Shown: piece by piece, positions 26,668 through 35,917 of the stretch
Numbering within the stretch: position 1 is the first letter of the stretch
Layout: the number at the start of each line of letters is the position of its first letter
DNA from: Vampirovibrio chlorellavorus
Lineage (GTDB): Bacteria; Cyanobacteriota; Vampirovibrionia; Vampirovibrionales; Vampirovibrionaceae
Length of the DNA: 64,000 bases
Assembly: GCA_003149345.1 (NCBI GenBank)
Contig: QFWI01000011.1
Span: 496,001 to 560,000 of the forward strand
Direction: 5' to 3'
Made by a program: the position numbers and the translations under genes
The notes under the pieces: generated by a model
The model's input: the letters and a program-made list of their open reading frames with translations, nothing else
Database searches by the model: none
Told to the model about the DNA's origin: nothing

Positions 26668-27372
26668 TTAGTCCAAATGGTTGTTTTCCCGAAGGTATTC
26701 CCGAACCTGATTCAGCGAAGCCTGCACGATACGGGTAATTCGGGAACTGGACAGGCCCACCATGGCCGCAATATCCTTGACCTGCATATTGCGGTAAAAG
26801 CGATATTCCATAATGGTGCGGTCTTTGGGGGGTAAACTTTCAATGGCCCGCTTGATGGCCCGCCCCAGTTCCACGATTTCCAGGCTTTCTTCCGGGGTGG
26901 CCGAACCATCGCTGATAAAATCATAGGAGGTATCGCCGTCCTGGCCTTCCTGAATGCCCTCAATGGACAGAATGGTCTCGTAAATGGCTTCCCGCACGTT
27001 TTCCTGAGAGGGGTTGTTGGCCGTGGCTCCATGAGGCGCAGGGCCACCCTCTCCAGAAGCGGGTGAACCTTCTTGCTCCTCATCCGTTTTGGCATGTTTT
27101 AGGGTGTACCACTTGTAGCGGGAGCGTAATTCGTTCCGAATGGCCCAGCGCGTGGCGGTGGCCATATAAGACGTGTTCAGCTTTTCCACCTCTTCGGCGG
27201 TCTTGTTTTTCAGCAAGGCCTGAATGGCAATGGCCCCGATGCTCACCAGTTCCTCGTAATCCACCATGTGGGAGGGGATACGGCGGTACTCCACCTTGGC
27301 CACCCGTTCCACCAAGGGCAGAAACTGGGTAATGTTCACTTTGCCGGGCACTTTTTTGGGTGATGATGACAC
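26668..27372 (-). CDS. FliA/WhiG-type RNA polymerase sigma factor
   Basis: Sigma-70 family, group 3, 234 residues. Region 2 includes DYEELVSIGAIAIQALL and YMATATRWAIRNELR. Region 4 at the C-terminus is PPKDRTIMEYRFYRNMQVKD and the helix-turn-helix end GLSSSRITRIVQASLNQVR. A Gly/Pro/Ser-rich linker (about 95-130) sits between regions 2/3 and 4. The start is GTG at 27372, 29 bases after flhB, with a weak ribosome site. Next to flhB it is most likely the flagellar (sigma-28-like) factor; a related stress sigma cannot be excluded. Confidence 0.85.
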   Translation of the reverse strand: MSSSPKKVPGKVNITQFLPLVERVAKVEYRRIPSHMVDYEELVSIGAIAIQALLKNKTAEEVEKLNTSYMATATRWAIRNELRSRYKWYTLKHAKTDEEQEGSPASGEGGPAPHGATANNPSQENVREAIYETILSIEGIQEGQDGDTSYDFISDGSATPEESLEIVELGRAIKRAIESLPPKDRTIMEYRFYRNMQVKDIAAMVGLSSSRITRIVQASLNQVREYLRENNHLD

Positions 27373-27401
27373 GTCAGCTCAGTCCAACCATTTTGGGTAC
27401 C

Positions 27402-28475
27402 TTAATTCTGCAAGGGAGGCGTTTTTCCTTTGGTGCGCCAGGCGAACATCAGAATTTCAGCCACTGCCTGGTATAAGTCGGGGGGAATTTCCTGATCAAT
27501 CTCTACCAACCGAAATAACGCTCTGGCCACCACCGGGTTTTCCACCACAGGCACTCCATTCTCAGCCGCGATTTTTTTGATTCGCTCCGCGAATAACTCA
27601 GTGCCCTTGGCCACCACTCGGGGCGCTTCCATTACATCAGCATTATACTTTAAGGCGACAGCGATGTGTATGGGATTGGTTGTAACTACATCAGCTGTAG
27701 GAACCGCCTCCAGCATACTTTGCTGCAACATTTGCATGCGTCGCTGTCGGATGGCGTGTTTGACCATGGGATCGCCTTCGGTATTCTTAAACTCATCCTT
27801 CACCTCTTTGAAGGACATTTTTTGATCCTGCATGAACTTCCAGCGCTGGTATAAAAAATCGGCCATGCCCAGGGCCAGAAAGGCCCCACCGGCGTAAAAA
27901 ATAAACTGCATCAGCACTTCGCCCAACAGACCCAAAATGGCGAAAATGTTTTCCGTGCCGCCCACGGCTAGCATGTGCCCCAGGTACTTCTGAAAGACGA
28001 TCCAGGCCATCACCCCCAGCACAACCATCTTGATGATGTTTTTCACCAGCTCAATGACGGTTCTCTGGGAAAAAATATTCTGGAAGCCCTTGACCGGATT
28101 GAGCTTATCGAACTTAGGGCTGACCGCTTTGGTGGCAAAAATGGGCCCTACCTGGAAAAAATCCCCGGCGATGCCCAGCAGGGCAGCCACCAGGATAAAC
28201 GGGGTAATCAAAAAGGCAACCGCTTTCAGGGTAATCAGGGTCAAATACTGCCAACCAATGTTCTCAATGCTTTTGTTGGGGATTTGCTCAAACACCAGGA
28301 TAAACAGGGTGGCGATTTCCTTCCAGATGAAAGGGGCCATGCCAAACAGCATCATAAACATCAGCATCAGAAAGAGCGCCGTGGACAGATCCTTGCTTTT
28401 AAAGACCTGACCCTCTTCCTTGGCCTTCTTCAGCTTTTGGGCTGAGGCCTCAAACTGTTTATTCTCATCGGCCAA
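27402..28475 (-). CDS. flhB: Flagellar export-switch protein FlhB
   Basis: Inner-membrane component of the flagellar type III export gate that switches substrate specificity. Four hydrophobic spans (about 30-215) precede a cytoplasmic domain with EVKDEFKNTEGDP and the self-cleavage site. The site reads TNPIH (267-270) where NPTH is canonical; Asn-Pro, the cleavage pair, is kept. The residues after it (IAVALKYN, then MEAPRVVAKG) match FlhB. Start is TTG at 28475 with AAGGA upstream. The sigma factor gene follows in the same direction. It could be a non-flagellar SctU, but the sequence reads as flagellar. Confidence 0.9.
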   Translation of the reverse strand: MADENKQFEASAQKLKKAKEEGQVFKSKDLSTALFLMLMFMMLFGMAPFIWKEIATLFILVFEQIPNKSIENIGWQYLTLITLKAVAFLITPFILVAALLGIAGDFFQVGPIFATKAVSPKFDKLNPVKGFQNIFSQRTVIELVKNIIKMVVLGVMAWIVFQKYLGHMLAVGGTENIFAILGLLGEVLMQFIFYAGGAFLALGMADFLYQRWKFMQDQKMSFKEVKDEFKNTEGDPMVKHAIRQRRMQMLQQSMLEAVPTADVVTTNPIHIAVALKYNADVMEAPRVVAKGTELFAERIKKIAAENGVPVVENPVVARALFRLVEIDQEIPPDLYQAVAEILMFAWRTKGKTPPLQN

Positions 28476-28696
28476 GGCCGAACATCCTTCTGCTTTATTA
28501 CCTCAGCGGAGCCCTGGGGATAACGCAGACAGTCCTCACTCCCGATGGATGGCTGCTACTGCCCTCTATTATAATCGCCTTACCCGGATTTCCCAAAAAC
28601 TGGCCTTTACACAACAACCCATTCTGGCATTTTCGCCCCTGATTTATTTTTTATTCTTCATATAACAAGGCAATACTTCTGGGAGCCCATTTACTC

Positions 28697-29047
28697 ATGG
28701 TTCAGCAGCCGCCACCGGTTCAGGCCAAGCAAAGCGTTCCACTGCTGGCGTGGCTCCTGGCTACTGTGGTTTCAACCCTGTTTTCCCCCTCCCTTTGGCT
28801 GCTTCATGTCGCCCTGAGCCACTGGGTGGATTTTAAAAGCCTGTTTATCTCGCCCTATCCGGGCCCCGAGGCGTTTTACGCCCTGGTGCTGCAATTGAAA
28901 TCACTGGGGGCCGTGGTGCTGTTAACCCAATTGATGCCCACCCTGCTTTTGTGTCTGGGAGTGGGGGTACTGTACCACTGGGGCTTGCTCAAACTGTTTC
29001 GCCGTGCGAGCCGATTGCTCCCACTCAACCGATTCACTGCCAGTTAA
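28697..29047 (+). CDS. Small two-span membrane protein
   Basis: 116 residues with hydrophobic segments at about 16-45 and 72-98, and a short basic end; unknown family. ATG 28697 follows a weak site. The region 28476-28696 is a divergent leader shared with flhB. Its 3' end overlaps the convergent prepilin gene by 14 bases. Confidence 0.6.
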   Translation: MVQQPPPVQAKQSVPLLAWLLATVVSTLFSPSLWLLHVALSHWVDFKSLFISPYPGPEAFYALVLQLKSLGAVVLLTQLMPTLLLCLGVGVLYHWGLLKLFRRASRLLPLNRFTAS

Positions 29048-29642
29048 ACCAAGGCGGGACTGCTCCAGGATTAGGTCCATAAACCACAACACCCCCGTTA
29101 TTACAGGTGGTATTAGGTGCAACCCCGCCAGTATCTGTGATGCGTCCGTTGTAATAGAGGGTTAGCTCGACAGCTTTTCCTGGGCCATTTGTGGTGCTGT
29201 TATTAGTGGTGGCGTCTGGATCAATATGGAACGGGTAGCCATTGGTGGTGCTGGTGCCGCCAAATACATTCTGGGGCCAATATCGAATAACAGCACCGGT
29301 GTGGAGAAAAACGCACTTGGAACCCCATGCGTTACAGGGCAATGTTGTGCCGTAGGAGTAAACATCATCCGTTGTTCCAGTGTTGGTGATAGAAACATAG
29401 TTCATGTATGGCGTTAATTGCTCAATAGAAACGTTTGTGCTGAAACCATTTTGTTTGGTGTAAAGCTCATACGCTGCCGCGACCATGGCCGCTGCTTCCT
29501 TTGTTTTTGCCTTGTAGCCCGAATCTTGTTGGGCAGTGAGGATTTTAGGGATGGTAAAGGTGGCAATCACGCCCAATATCGCTAGAGAAATCAACAATTC
29601 CGCCAGCGTAAAGCCAGTGGGTGATCCAAATGATTTAATCAT
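29034..29642 (-). CDS. Type IV prepilin-like protein
   Basis: A pseudopilin or minor pilin of about 202 residues. It has a 10-residue leader and class III cleavage site TG|FTLAELLISLAI, with Glu5 and the following hydrophobic helix ending FTIPKIL. The C-terminal domain is a Thr/Asn/Gly-rich globular region with three or four Cys. The frame extends to 29663, but ATG 29642 gives the normal short leader. No pilus-assembly genes are nearby. It may serve a type IV pilus or a type II-like secretion system elsewhere. Confidence 0.85.
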   Translation of the reverse strand: MIKSFGSPTGFTLAELLISLAILGVIATFTIPKILTAQQDSGYKAKTKEAAAMVAAAYELYTKQNGFSTNVSIEQLTPYMNYVSITNTGTTDDVYSYGTTLPCNAWGSKCVFLHTGAVIRYWPQNVFGGTSTTNGYPFHIDPDATTNNSTTNGPGKAVELTLYYNGRITDTGGVAPNTTCNNGGVVVYGPNPGAVPPWFNWQ

Positions 29643-29867
29643 ATTGGCTCTTAATAACCTCACTGTCCAATTACCCTTGATTTTATCGACCCCTCCTCTG
29701 AAAACTTTAATTTGGGCTTCTCTTGCCAGAATGTTTTTGCTTTATGGAGGCTCTACTGGCTAAACCCATTGTGGGTCAAGCAAGAAGCCCCAGGAATCGC
29801 TATAATGAACAGAAAGGGGCTTCTTGCTCCCAACCCAAACCATCCGCAGACGAGAGGATCAACCAAC

Positions 29868-31694
29868 ATGACCGCAGGAACCCCGGTACTGAACACCACG
29901 GAAGCCAAGTTGCGGGCCCTGAGAGCCGTCATGGTGGAAGTGGGGCTGGATGCCTACATGGTGCCGTCGGTGGATGAGCATATCAACGAGTACTTGCCGG
30001 AAAACAAGCAACGCAGGGCCTGGATCAGTGGATTCTCTGGCTCCGCCGGGGACTTTGTGCTTGGGAAAGCAGAAGCCTGGGTCTTTGCCGATTCCCGCTA
30101 CTACGAACAAGCGGATTATGAAGTGGATACCACCCACATCCATATCAGCAAACTGGGACTGGAAGGGCAGCTCAGCCTGACGGAGGCCGTCAAGAAAATG
30201 GCCGCTGCCTCGGACAGTCCATTTCGCTTGGGGTTTGATCCCTTTACCTTAACCGTGCTGCAACATCAGGGCTTTCAAAAAGCCTTTAAAAACACGAAAA
30301 TCGAGCTGGTTCCGGTGGTCGGGAACCTGATTGACTCCCTGTGGCAGGATGCGCCTCCGGCGGCACACAGCAACGTCTTTGCCCTGCCTGAGTCAATCAC
30401 TGGGCAAAGCACCAGGGCCAAAATAAGCGCTGTACAAGAACGACTGAAAGCCTTGGGCGTGGATCTCTTGCCGGTCACCAAGCTGGATCAGGTGGCTTGG
30501 TTGCTCAACTGGCGGGGGCAAGATATTCCCTACAATCCGCTGTTTACGGCTTATGCCATCCTCACCCCGGAGGCCGCCCATTTGTTTATGGACACCAGCC
30601 GGGTTGAGCCAGACGCCCTCAGCGAAATTGAAGGCCTGATTACCTGTCGCCCCTATGCTGCCTATACGGACACGCTAAAGTCACTGAGTGCCCACAAAGT
30701 CGCCATGATTGATCCCAAGCACACCACTTGTGGCACCTTGGGCCTCATTCAGGAGAGCGGTGGCTCCATTCAAGAGGGCGAGCATCCCATTGAACTGATG
30801 AAAGCCATTAAAAACCCGGTGGAAATCGCCGGGATGAAGGCGGCCAACCTGAAGGCCAGTCGGGGGAAAATTCGGGCCTGGGCCTGGCTGGATGCTCAAC
30901 TCAAAGCCGGAAAGACCGTCACCGAGGTGGATTTCCAGCAGGCCATTGAACGGTTTTACGCCGAGGAGGATGGCTTTTTCGGTCTCAGTTTCAACACCAT
31001 CGCCGGAGCCGGGCCCAACGGCTCCATTGTGCATTATGGCACCCCTAACCCCAACAAACGGCTGGAGCCGGGGGAGTTGTTCCTGATCGATTCCGGCTGC
31101 CAGTTTATGGGGGGCACCACCGATGACACCCGCACCCTGCTGGTGGGAGAAACCGCCACCCCCACCCAAAAGCTGCGCTATACGGAAGTACTGAAAGCCC
31201 ATATTAACTGCACCAAACAACAGTTTCCCAAAGGTACGGATGGGGCCCGGCTGGATGGCATTACCCGGGCCACCCTGTGGCAACAGGGGCTGGATTACGG
31301 CCATGGCACCGGGCACGGGGTGGGCGCTTTCCTGAATGTGCATGAAGGCCCCAACGGCATCCACAAATTGGCTTACAAGCCCCTGGAGCCGGGGATGATC
31401 ACCAGCATCGAGCCCGGTTTTTACGAGCCCGGCTGGGGTGGGATTCGCCTGGAAAATCTCTACCTGACCGTGCAGCGCGCCGAAGATGTCCATGGCCAAC
31501 GCTGGTATGGTTTTGAGAGCCTGACTTACATTCCGTTCGATCAGAAACTGATCGACTGGTCTCTGCTGGAACCTGCCCAAACAGAGTGGCTGGCCCAATA
31601 CTACTGTGATATTCTCAACTTACTGGCTCACACACTCTCACCGGAAGAGGCACAATGGCTGCAAGCGGCCTGCCAAATACCAGCCTCCGCCTGA
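29868..31694 (+). CDS. Xaa-Pro aminopeptidase, M24B family
   Basis: Cytoplasmic metallopeptidase cleaving N-terminal residues before proline. The 608-residue protein has two creatinase-like N-terminal domains (about 10-290) and a pita-bread M24 domain. Metal ligands are seen in FLIDSGCQFMGGTTDDTRT (two Asp), YGHGTGHGVGAFLNVHE (His), and two Glu in MITSIEPGFYEPGWGGIRLEN. The large size resembles eukaryotic-type cytosolic aminopeptidase P rather than PepP of E. coli. Start is ATG 29868, with GAGAGG upstream; the frame opens earlier at 29712. Confidence 0.93.
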   Translation: MTAGTPVLNTTEAKLRALRAVMVEVGLDAYMVPSVDEHINEYLPENKQRRAWISGFSGSAGDFVLGKAEAWVFADSRYYEQADYEVDTTHIHISKLGLEGQLSLTEAVKKMAAASDSPFRLGFDPFTLTVLQHQGFQKAFKNTKIELVPVVGNLIDSLWQDAPPAAHSNVFALPESITGQSTRAKISAVQERLKALGVDLLPVTKLDQVAWLLNWRGQDIPYNPLFTAYAILTPEAAHLFMDTSRVEPDALSEIEGLITCRPYAAYTDTLKSLSAHKVAMIDPKHTTCGTLGLIQESGGSIQEGEHPIELMKAIKNPVEIAGMKAANLKASRGKIRAWAWLDAQLKAGKTVTEVDFQQAIERFYAEEDGFFGLSFNTIAGAGPNGSIVHYGTPNPNKRLEPGELFLIDSGCQFMGGTTDDTRTLLVGETATPTQKLRYTEVLKAHINCTKQQFPKGTDGARLDGITRATLWQQGLDYGHGTGHGVGAFLNVHEGPNGIHKLAYKPLEPGMITSIEPGFYEPGWGGIRLENLYLTVQRAEDVHGQRWYGFESLTYIPFDQKLIDWSLLEPAQTEWLAQYYCDILNLLAHTLSPEEAQWLQAACQIPASA

Positions 31695-31796
31695 GTCAAA
31701 TCGTTAAATTGGGTTTCTGATTTTAAGGACACGTTCCGGCTTTCTTAAAGTTGCTTTTATTTTGTGTTGGCGTTTCATTCATCACGAGGGCCTATC

Positions 31797-32519
31797 ATGC
31801 GTATTTCCACTCCCATCTTCCACCCGGTACCACACGCTCCTGTCCGGGACTTTCCGTCCTTGCCTGTTCTTCTCAATGACGCTCTGGATTTTGATTTGCC
31901 GCCGAGCCTCCGGCTTCCCCCTCAGCAACTGGAATTTATTGATCCCGAACAGGAAGCCAACGACACATTTGTGCGAGGCCAGCATTCGCAGCCGGTAACC
32001 CCACGGCTTTTTGATAATTCGTTTTCCGCGGACGCCGGGGGCCAAAAAATGCCCCATTCCGCCTTGGTTTCCGCTGCTGCCACAGGCCCAAAAGCAGATT
32101 CAAATGCCGCATCAAGGGGCAAAAAAGGAAAAGAAAAGAGCTTCACCCCCATGGCGCTATACCGCCAGAAAATCGCCCCCCTGCTTCGTCAACGAGAACG
32201 CCACAAGGAAACAGACAAGGCCCGGTATCCTCAGGAAGTCAAAAAGTTGTTTCGGCAGGCGGCTCAAGAGAATCCCGACATGCCCACCAAACATCTGGCG
32301 GAGTCACTGGGCCTTCCACCAGCCGTTACCTACTACTGGCTTGGGTATCGTAACCCAAGGCGGTCTGCAAAAAAAACGGCACCTACCGCCAAGCCTTCAC
32401 TCACTCGGGGGGATGGGGTGCGGCCAGTTTACTGCGCTTTTGTCCGTACAGAAAATAGAAAATCAGCCCGGCTACTAGCCAGACTAGCAAGCGCACCCAA
32501 GCCTCCAGATTTAAATTGA
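31797..32519 (+). CDS. Hypothetical protein with a possible HTH-like segment
   Basis: About 240 residues. ATG 31797 (MRISTPIFHPVPH) has GAGGG upstream. The N-terminal half is Pro/Leu-rich and looks disordered. Lys-rich GKKGKEKS precedes a helical part, and the segment DMPTKHLAESLGLPPAVTYYW resembles a helix-turn-helix. The last 119 bases overlap the convergent permease gene on the other strand, where permease coding is more credible. Unknown family, possibly a lineage-specific DNA-binding protein. Confidence 0.5.
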   Translation: MRISTPIFHPVPHAPVRDFPSLPVLLNDALDFDLPPSLRLPPQQLEFIDPEQEANDTFVRGQHSQPVTPRLFDNSFSADAGGQKMPHSALVSAAATGPKADSNAASRGKKGKEKSFTPMALYRQKIAPLLRQRERHKETDKARYPQEVKKLFRQAAQENPDMPTKHLAESLGLPPAVTYYWLGYRNPRRSAKKTAPTAKPSLTRGDGVRPVYCAFVRTENRKSARLLARLASAPKPPDLN

Positions 32520-34050
32520 CCATCATGTAAATATTACCGCCCATGGCCAGTATGGGCACCCAGGGCATCCAGGGGCACTGAAAGCCACTGGGAATATTAA
32601 GCTGTCTGGCGGTGGACAAGGTGTACAAGGGCTTGGCCATAATGAGTAGCCCTGCCAGCATTTTAAGTCCTTGGGCCAAGTACAGGCCTGATTGGCCCAG
32701 CGGGGTTAAGAAAACGGCCGGTGTGGGCCAACTCATCCCAAATAAGGCCAAGGGCTTGCTAAAGTCATGGGCCAAGCCATAGCAAAACACGGTCAGCCCC
32801 AAGCCGAGCAGTAGCACCGTCCAAACGCTTTGCTGGGGGGCGTCTTCGGCTTTATAGCGCATAATCAGCACACTGGCGGAAACCACTACAAAGGCAAACA
32901 GCGTCCCAATGCTCACCATGTGGTGCAGCTCCTCCATGGGCACGGCGGCGGCCATCACGGCGGCAATCAGCCCGGTCACCACGCTGGCGTTCACTGGGGT
33001 TCTGAATTTGGGATGAATTTTGGAAAACCACGGAAACAGCAAGCCGTCTCTGGCCATGGCGTAATAAATGCGGGGCTGGGACATCAGCAGAATCAACACC
33101 ACGGTGGTCAGTCCCACAAAGCCGCCCAGACCAATCAGCTTTTGGGCCAGGGTATTGCCCACACTGCCAAAAGCCGCCGCCAGCGGGGCTCCAGCATCTA
33201 TTTGCGCAAACGGCACCATTCCGGTAATCACGGCGGAAACGGCCACATACAACACCGTACAAATCAATAGGGAAGCGATAATCCCAATGGGCAAATCCCG
33301 CTGGGGATTTTTCACCTCTTCCGCCGCTGTGGAAACGGCATCGAAACCAATGTAGGCAAAGAAAATCAGGGCCGCCCCCTGAAACACCCCGGCCACCCCA
33401 AAGGGGAAAAACGGATCCCAGTTGGCCGGCTGCACCCAGGGAATGCCCGCCACAATCACAAACAGCACTACGGCCAGCTTGATGAGTACCATCACGGCGT
33501 TAAAGCGGGCCGATTCCTTAATGCCAAAACACAATAGCCCGGTCAAGCCTACAATCAAAAGCACAGCGGCCACATTCACCTGTAAAGCCCCCACGGGCAG
33601 GGCCAGCAGCCAGGGCGGCACCGTGAGCCCAAAGCCTTTCAGGCATTCCGTGAGGTAATGGGTCCAGCCCACGGCCACCGTGGAAGCGCCGATGGTGTAT
33701 TCCAGAATCAAGTCCCAGCCGATAATCCAGGCGAACAATTCGCCCACGCTGGCATAGGCATAGCTATAAGCGGAGCCGGAAATGGGCAGGCGGGTGGCGA
33801 ATTCCGTATAGCACAGGGCCGCTAAAATACAGGCCAGCCCGGCAAAAACATAAGAGAGCATGATGGCTGGGCCAGCGGCATCCCGGGCGGCGGTGCCGGT
33901 CAGTACGAAAATACCCGCCCCAATAATGGCCCCCACCCCGATGGCGGTTAAATCCACTGCTGTTAACACCCGCTTCAGGCCGCCTTCCTTACCTTCCGCC
34001 TCACTCAAAATTTGAGCCACGGGCTTGGTGCGCCACAGGGAATGCTTCAT
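32401..34050 (-). CDS. APC-family amino acid permease
   Basis: A 549-residue transporter with about 12 to 14 membrane spans. The signature LTAIGVGAIIGAGIFVLTGTAA near residue 35 and the following LPISGSAYSYAYASVGE are typical of the cationic amino acid/YfnA branch of the APC superfamily. It probably imports an amino acid in exchange for protons. The aspartase gene 200 bases upstream in the same direction hints at amino acid use, but the substrate cannot be read from sequence. An AT-rich leader lies between aspA and this gene. Confidence 0.93.
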   Translation of the reverse strand: MKHSLWRTKPVAQILSEAEGKEGGLKRVLTAVDLTAIGVGAIIGAGIFVLTGTAARDAAGPAIMLSYVFAGLACILAALCYTEFATRLPISGSAYSYAYASVGELFAWIIGWDLILEYTIGASTVAVGWTHYLTECLKGFGLTVPPWLLALPVGALQVNVAAVLLIVGLTGLLCFGIKESARFNAVMVLIKLAVVLFVIVAGIPWVQPANWDPFFPFGVAGVFQGAALIFFAYIGFDAVSTAAEEVKNPQRDLPIGIIASLLICTVLYVAVSAVITGMVPFAQIDAGAPLAAAFGSVGNTLAQKLIGLGGFVGLTTVVLILLMSQPRIYYAMARDGLLFPWFSKIHPKFRTPVNASVVTGLIAAVMAAAVPMEELHHMVSIGTLFAFVVVSASVLIMRYKAEDAPQQSVWTVLLLGLGLTVFCYGLAHDFSKPLALFGMSWPTPAVFLTPLGQSGLYLAQGLKMLAGLLIMAKPLYTLSTARQLNIPSGFQCPWMPWVPILAMGGNIYMMVNLNLEAWVRLLVWLVAGLIFYFLYGQKRSKLAAPHPPE

Positions 34051-34190
34051 GGGTTACCTCACTCTGCTCCCGTTACAGGGGTTGATGGGATCTCAATATT
34101 ACTATTGTAACCGTTGTATTCATCATTGATTGCATTCATTCATTAATCATTAAGGAGCGCTTCGCAACCCAAAAGGAGCCCACAGAAAAA

Positions 34191-34220
34191 CAGCGACCCG
34201 ATCATTACATCAGGTCGCTG
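34191..34220 (-). terminator. Rho-independent terminator after aspartase gene
   Basis: CAGCGACC and GGTCGCTG form a perfect 8-bp stem with a 14-nt loop; on the minus strand TTTTTCTG follows directly. It lies between the aspartase and permease genes, so they are probably separate units. Confidence 0.8.
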
Positions 34221-34246
34221 CTTGCTTGAGCGTTTCTTAAATCCGC

Positions 34247-35710
34247 CTAGGCTTTGGGCGGCTCGGTCATGGCCTCCGGGGATAAAATGGCGGCCAGGCT
34301 TTCCTTGGTCAGCAGGTTGCCCGCATGATCCTTAATGCCCAGCTCCACCACGGCATCCGGCACGCTTTTGCCTTCCTTGTTCACCTTTTTGGCCACCTGA
34401 GCGGCTTGCTCGTAGCCAATGATGGGGTTCAAGGCCGTAACCATCTGGGCGCTGTTTTCCAGACGGTACTGGGCAATTTCCTGATTGGCCTGAATGCCCG
34501 CAATCAGCTTTTCGGCGAACACCGGCAGGGCGTTGGTCAAAATGCGCATGGATTCGGTCATCTTCAGCAAAATGGTGGGCATCATCACGTTCAGCTGAAG
34601 TTGACCGTTTTGCACGGCCAGCGAAATGGTGTGATCGTTGCCCTGCACGATATAAGAAATCTGATCCATCAATTCCGGATAAATGGGATTGACCTTACCG
34701 GGCATGATGGAAGAGCCGGGTTGCCAGTCAGGGATGCTGATTTCGCCCAAGCCGGTGCGCGGCCCCATGGAATACAGCTTGATGTCGTGGGCGATTTTTT
34801 CCAGCTCCAAAGCGGTGCTGCGCAAAGCGGCTGAATAATCCCCGAACAGGCCAAAGCTGCTGGTGGCCTGGAAGTAGTCCTTGGCATGCAACAGGGGGAA
34901 ACCGGAAATGACCGACAGATTCTTGGTCACCACGTCCCGGTACTGGGGATGGGTATTTAAGCCCGTACCCAAGGCCGAAGCTCCCAGCCCGATAAAGTGC
35001 AGCCGTTTGCTGGCATGCTCCACGTTCTCAATGGTATCGGCGATGGCTTGGGCATAAGCGCCAAACTGCTGTCCCAGTGTCAGGGGCACGGCGTCCTGCA
35101 TGTGGGTGCGCCCCGGAATCAGCACGCTTTTGAATTCCACGCTCTTTTGGCGCAGGGCCTTTTCAAACGTTTGCAACGATTCGATCAGCGGGCCGTGCAT
35201 GGACAAAAACGTCAGCCGCATCACGGTGGGGGTCACATCGTTGGTGGATTGCCCGTAGTTGGCATGATCGTTGGGGTGGACTTTGTATTCGCCCAGTTTG
35301 CCGCCCAGCAGTTCGGTGGCCCGGTTGGCCAGCACTTCGTTGGCGTTCATGTGGTTGGAGGTGCCTGTACCGCCCTGGTACACGTCCACCACGAACTGGT
35401 CGTTGAACTTACCGGCAATCATCTCGTCGGCGGCCTTCATCAGCGCTTCGCCGATGGCCTTGTTGTGGGCGGCGTCGGATTTATCCAGCAAGCCCAAGTC
35501 CATGTTGGTTTTGGCGGTGGCCTTTTTAATCCAGCCGAACGCCCGAATTTGCTCAGGCATGATCAGGGAAACCGGCAGCCCGGAAATGGGGAAGTTCTCC
35601 TTGCCCCGCAGGGTTTGAATGCCGTAGTACACGTCCGCCGGGACGTCCTTGTAGCCCAGCGAGTCCTTCTCCTGACGGGTGGCCGTTTTTACTTCGGTGG
35701 CGGTGGTCAT
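34247..35710 (-). CDS. aspA: Aspartate ammonia-lyase
   Basis: Deaminates aspartate to fumarate and ammonia. The 487-residue protein carries the fumarase/aspartase signature GSSIMPGKVNP near residue 310 with the catalytic Ser loop, plus HPNDHANYGQSTND and GTGTSNHMNANEV. The N-terminal VPADVYYGIQTLRGKENFPIS favours aspartase over fumarase C, which usually has YWGAQTQR. A class II fumarase activity cannot be wholly excluded. The frame opens with TTG 35734, but ATG 35710 has AAGGAA upstream. Confidence 0.87.
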   Translation of the reverse strand: MTTATEVKTATRQEKDSLGYKDVPADVYYGIQTLRGKENFPISGLPVSLIMPEQIRAFGWIKKATAKTNMDLGLLDKSDAAHNKAIGEALMKAADEMIAGKFNDQFVVDVYQGGTGTSNHMNANEVLANRATELLGGKLGEYKVHPNDHANYGQSTNDVTPTVMRLTFLSMHGPLIESLQTFEKALRQKSVEFKSVLIPGRTHMQDAVPLTLGQQFGAYAQAIADTIENVEHASKRLHFIGLGASALGTGLNTHPQYRDVVTKNLSVISGFPLLHAKDYFQATSSFGLFGDYSAALRSTALELEKIAHDIKLYSMGPRTGLGEISIPDWQPGSSIMPGKVNPIYPELMDQISYIVQGNDHTISLAVQNGQLQLNVMMPTILLKMTESMRILTNALPVFAEKLIAGIQANQEIAQYRLENSAQMVTALNPIIGYEQAAQVAKKVNKEGKSVPDAVVELGIKDHAGNLLTKESLAAILSPEAMTEPPKA

Positions 35711-35833
35711 GGAATCGATTCCTTCTCTCTGCAAACCCTATCAAACACAGCGCAGCGCTTGGCCGGTCGCTGGCCCAAAGGCTCCCTTATTTTACCGGAA
35801 AAGCGAGGGCGTGAAAAACTCTATTCACAATGA

Positions 35834-35861
35834 TTGCAAGTTGAAAGAAATACTGTAAAAT
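35834..35861 (+). promoter_or_regulatory. Promoter of the AT-rich orphan gene
   Basis: TTGCAA, a 16-base spacer, and TAAAAT, about 55 bases before the ATG at 35918. Confidence 0.5.
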
Positions 35862-35917
35862 TTCGGCTAAATAGCAGTTATTAGCCCATGATTTCGTGAA
35901 GGGGATGGAAAGATTCA

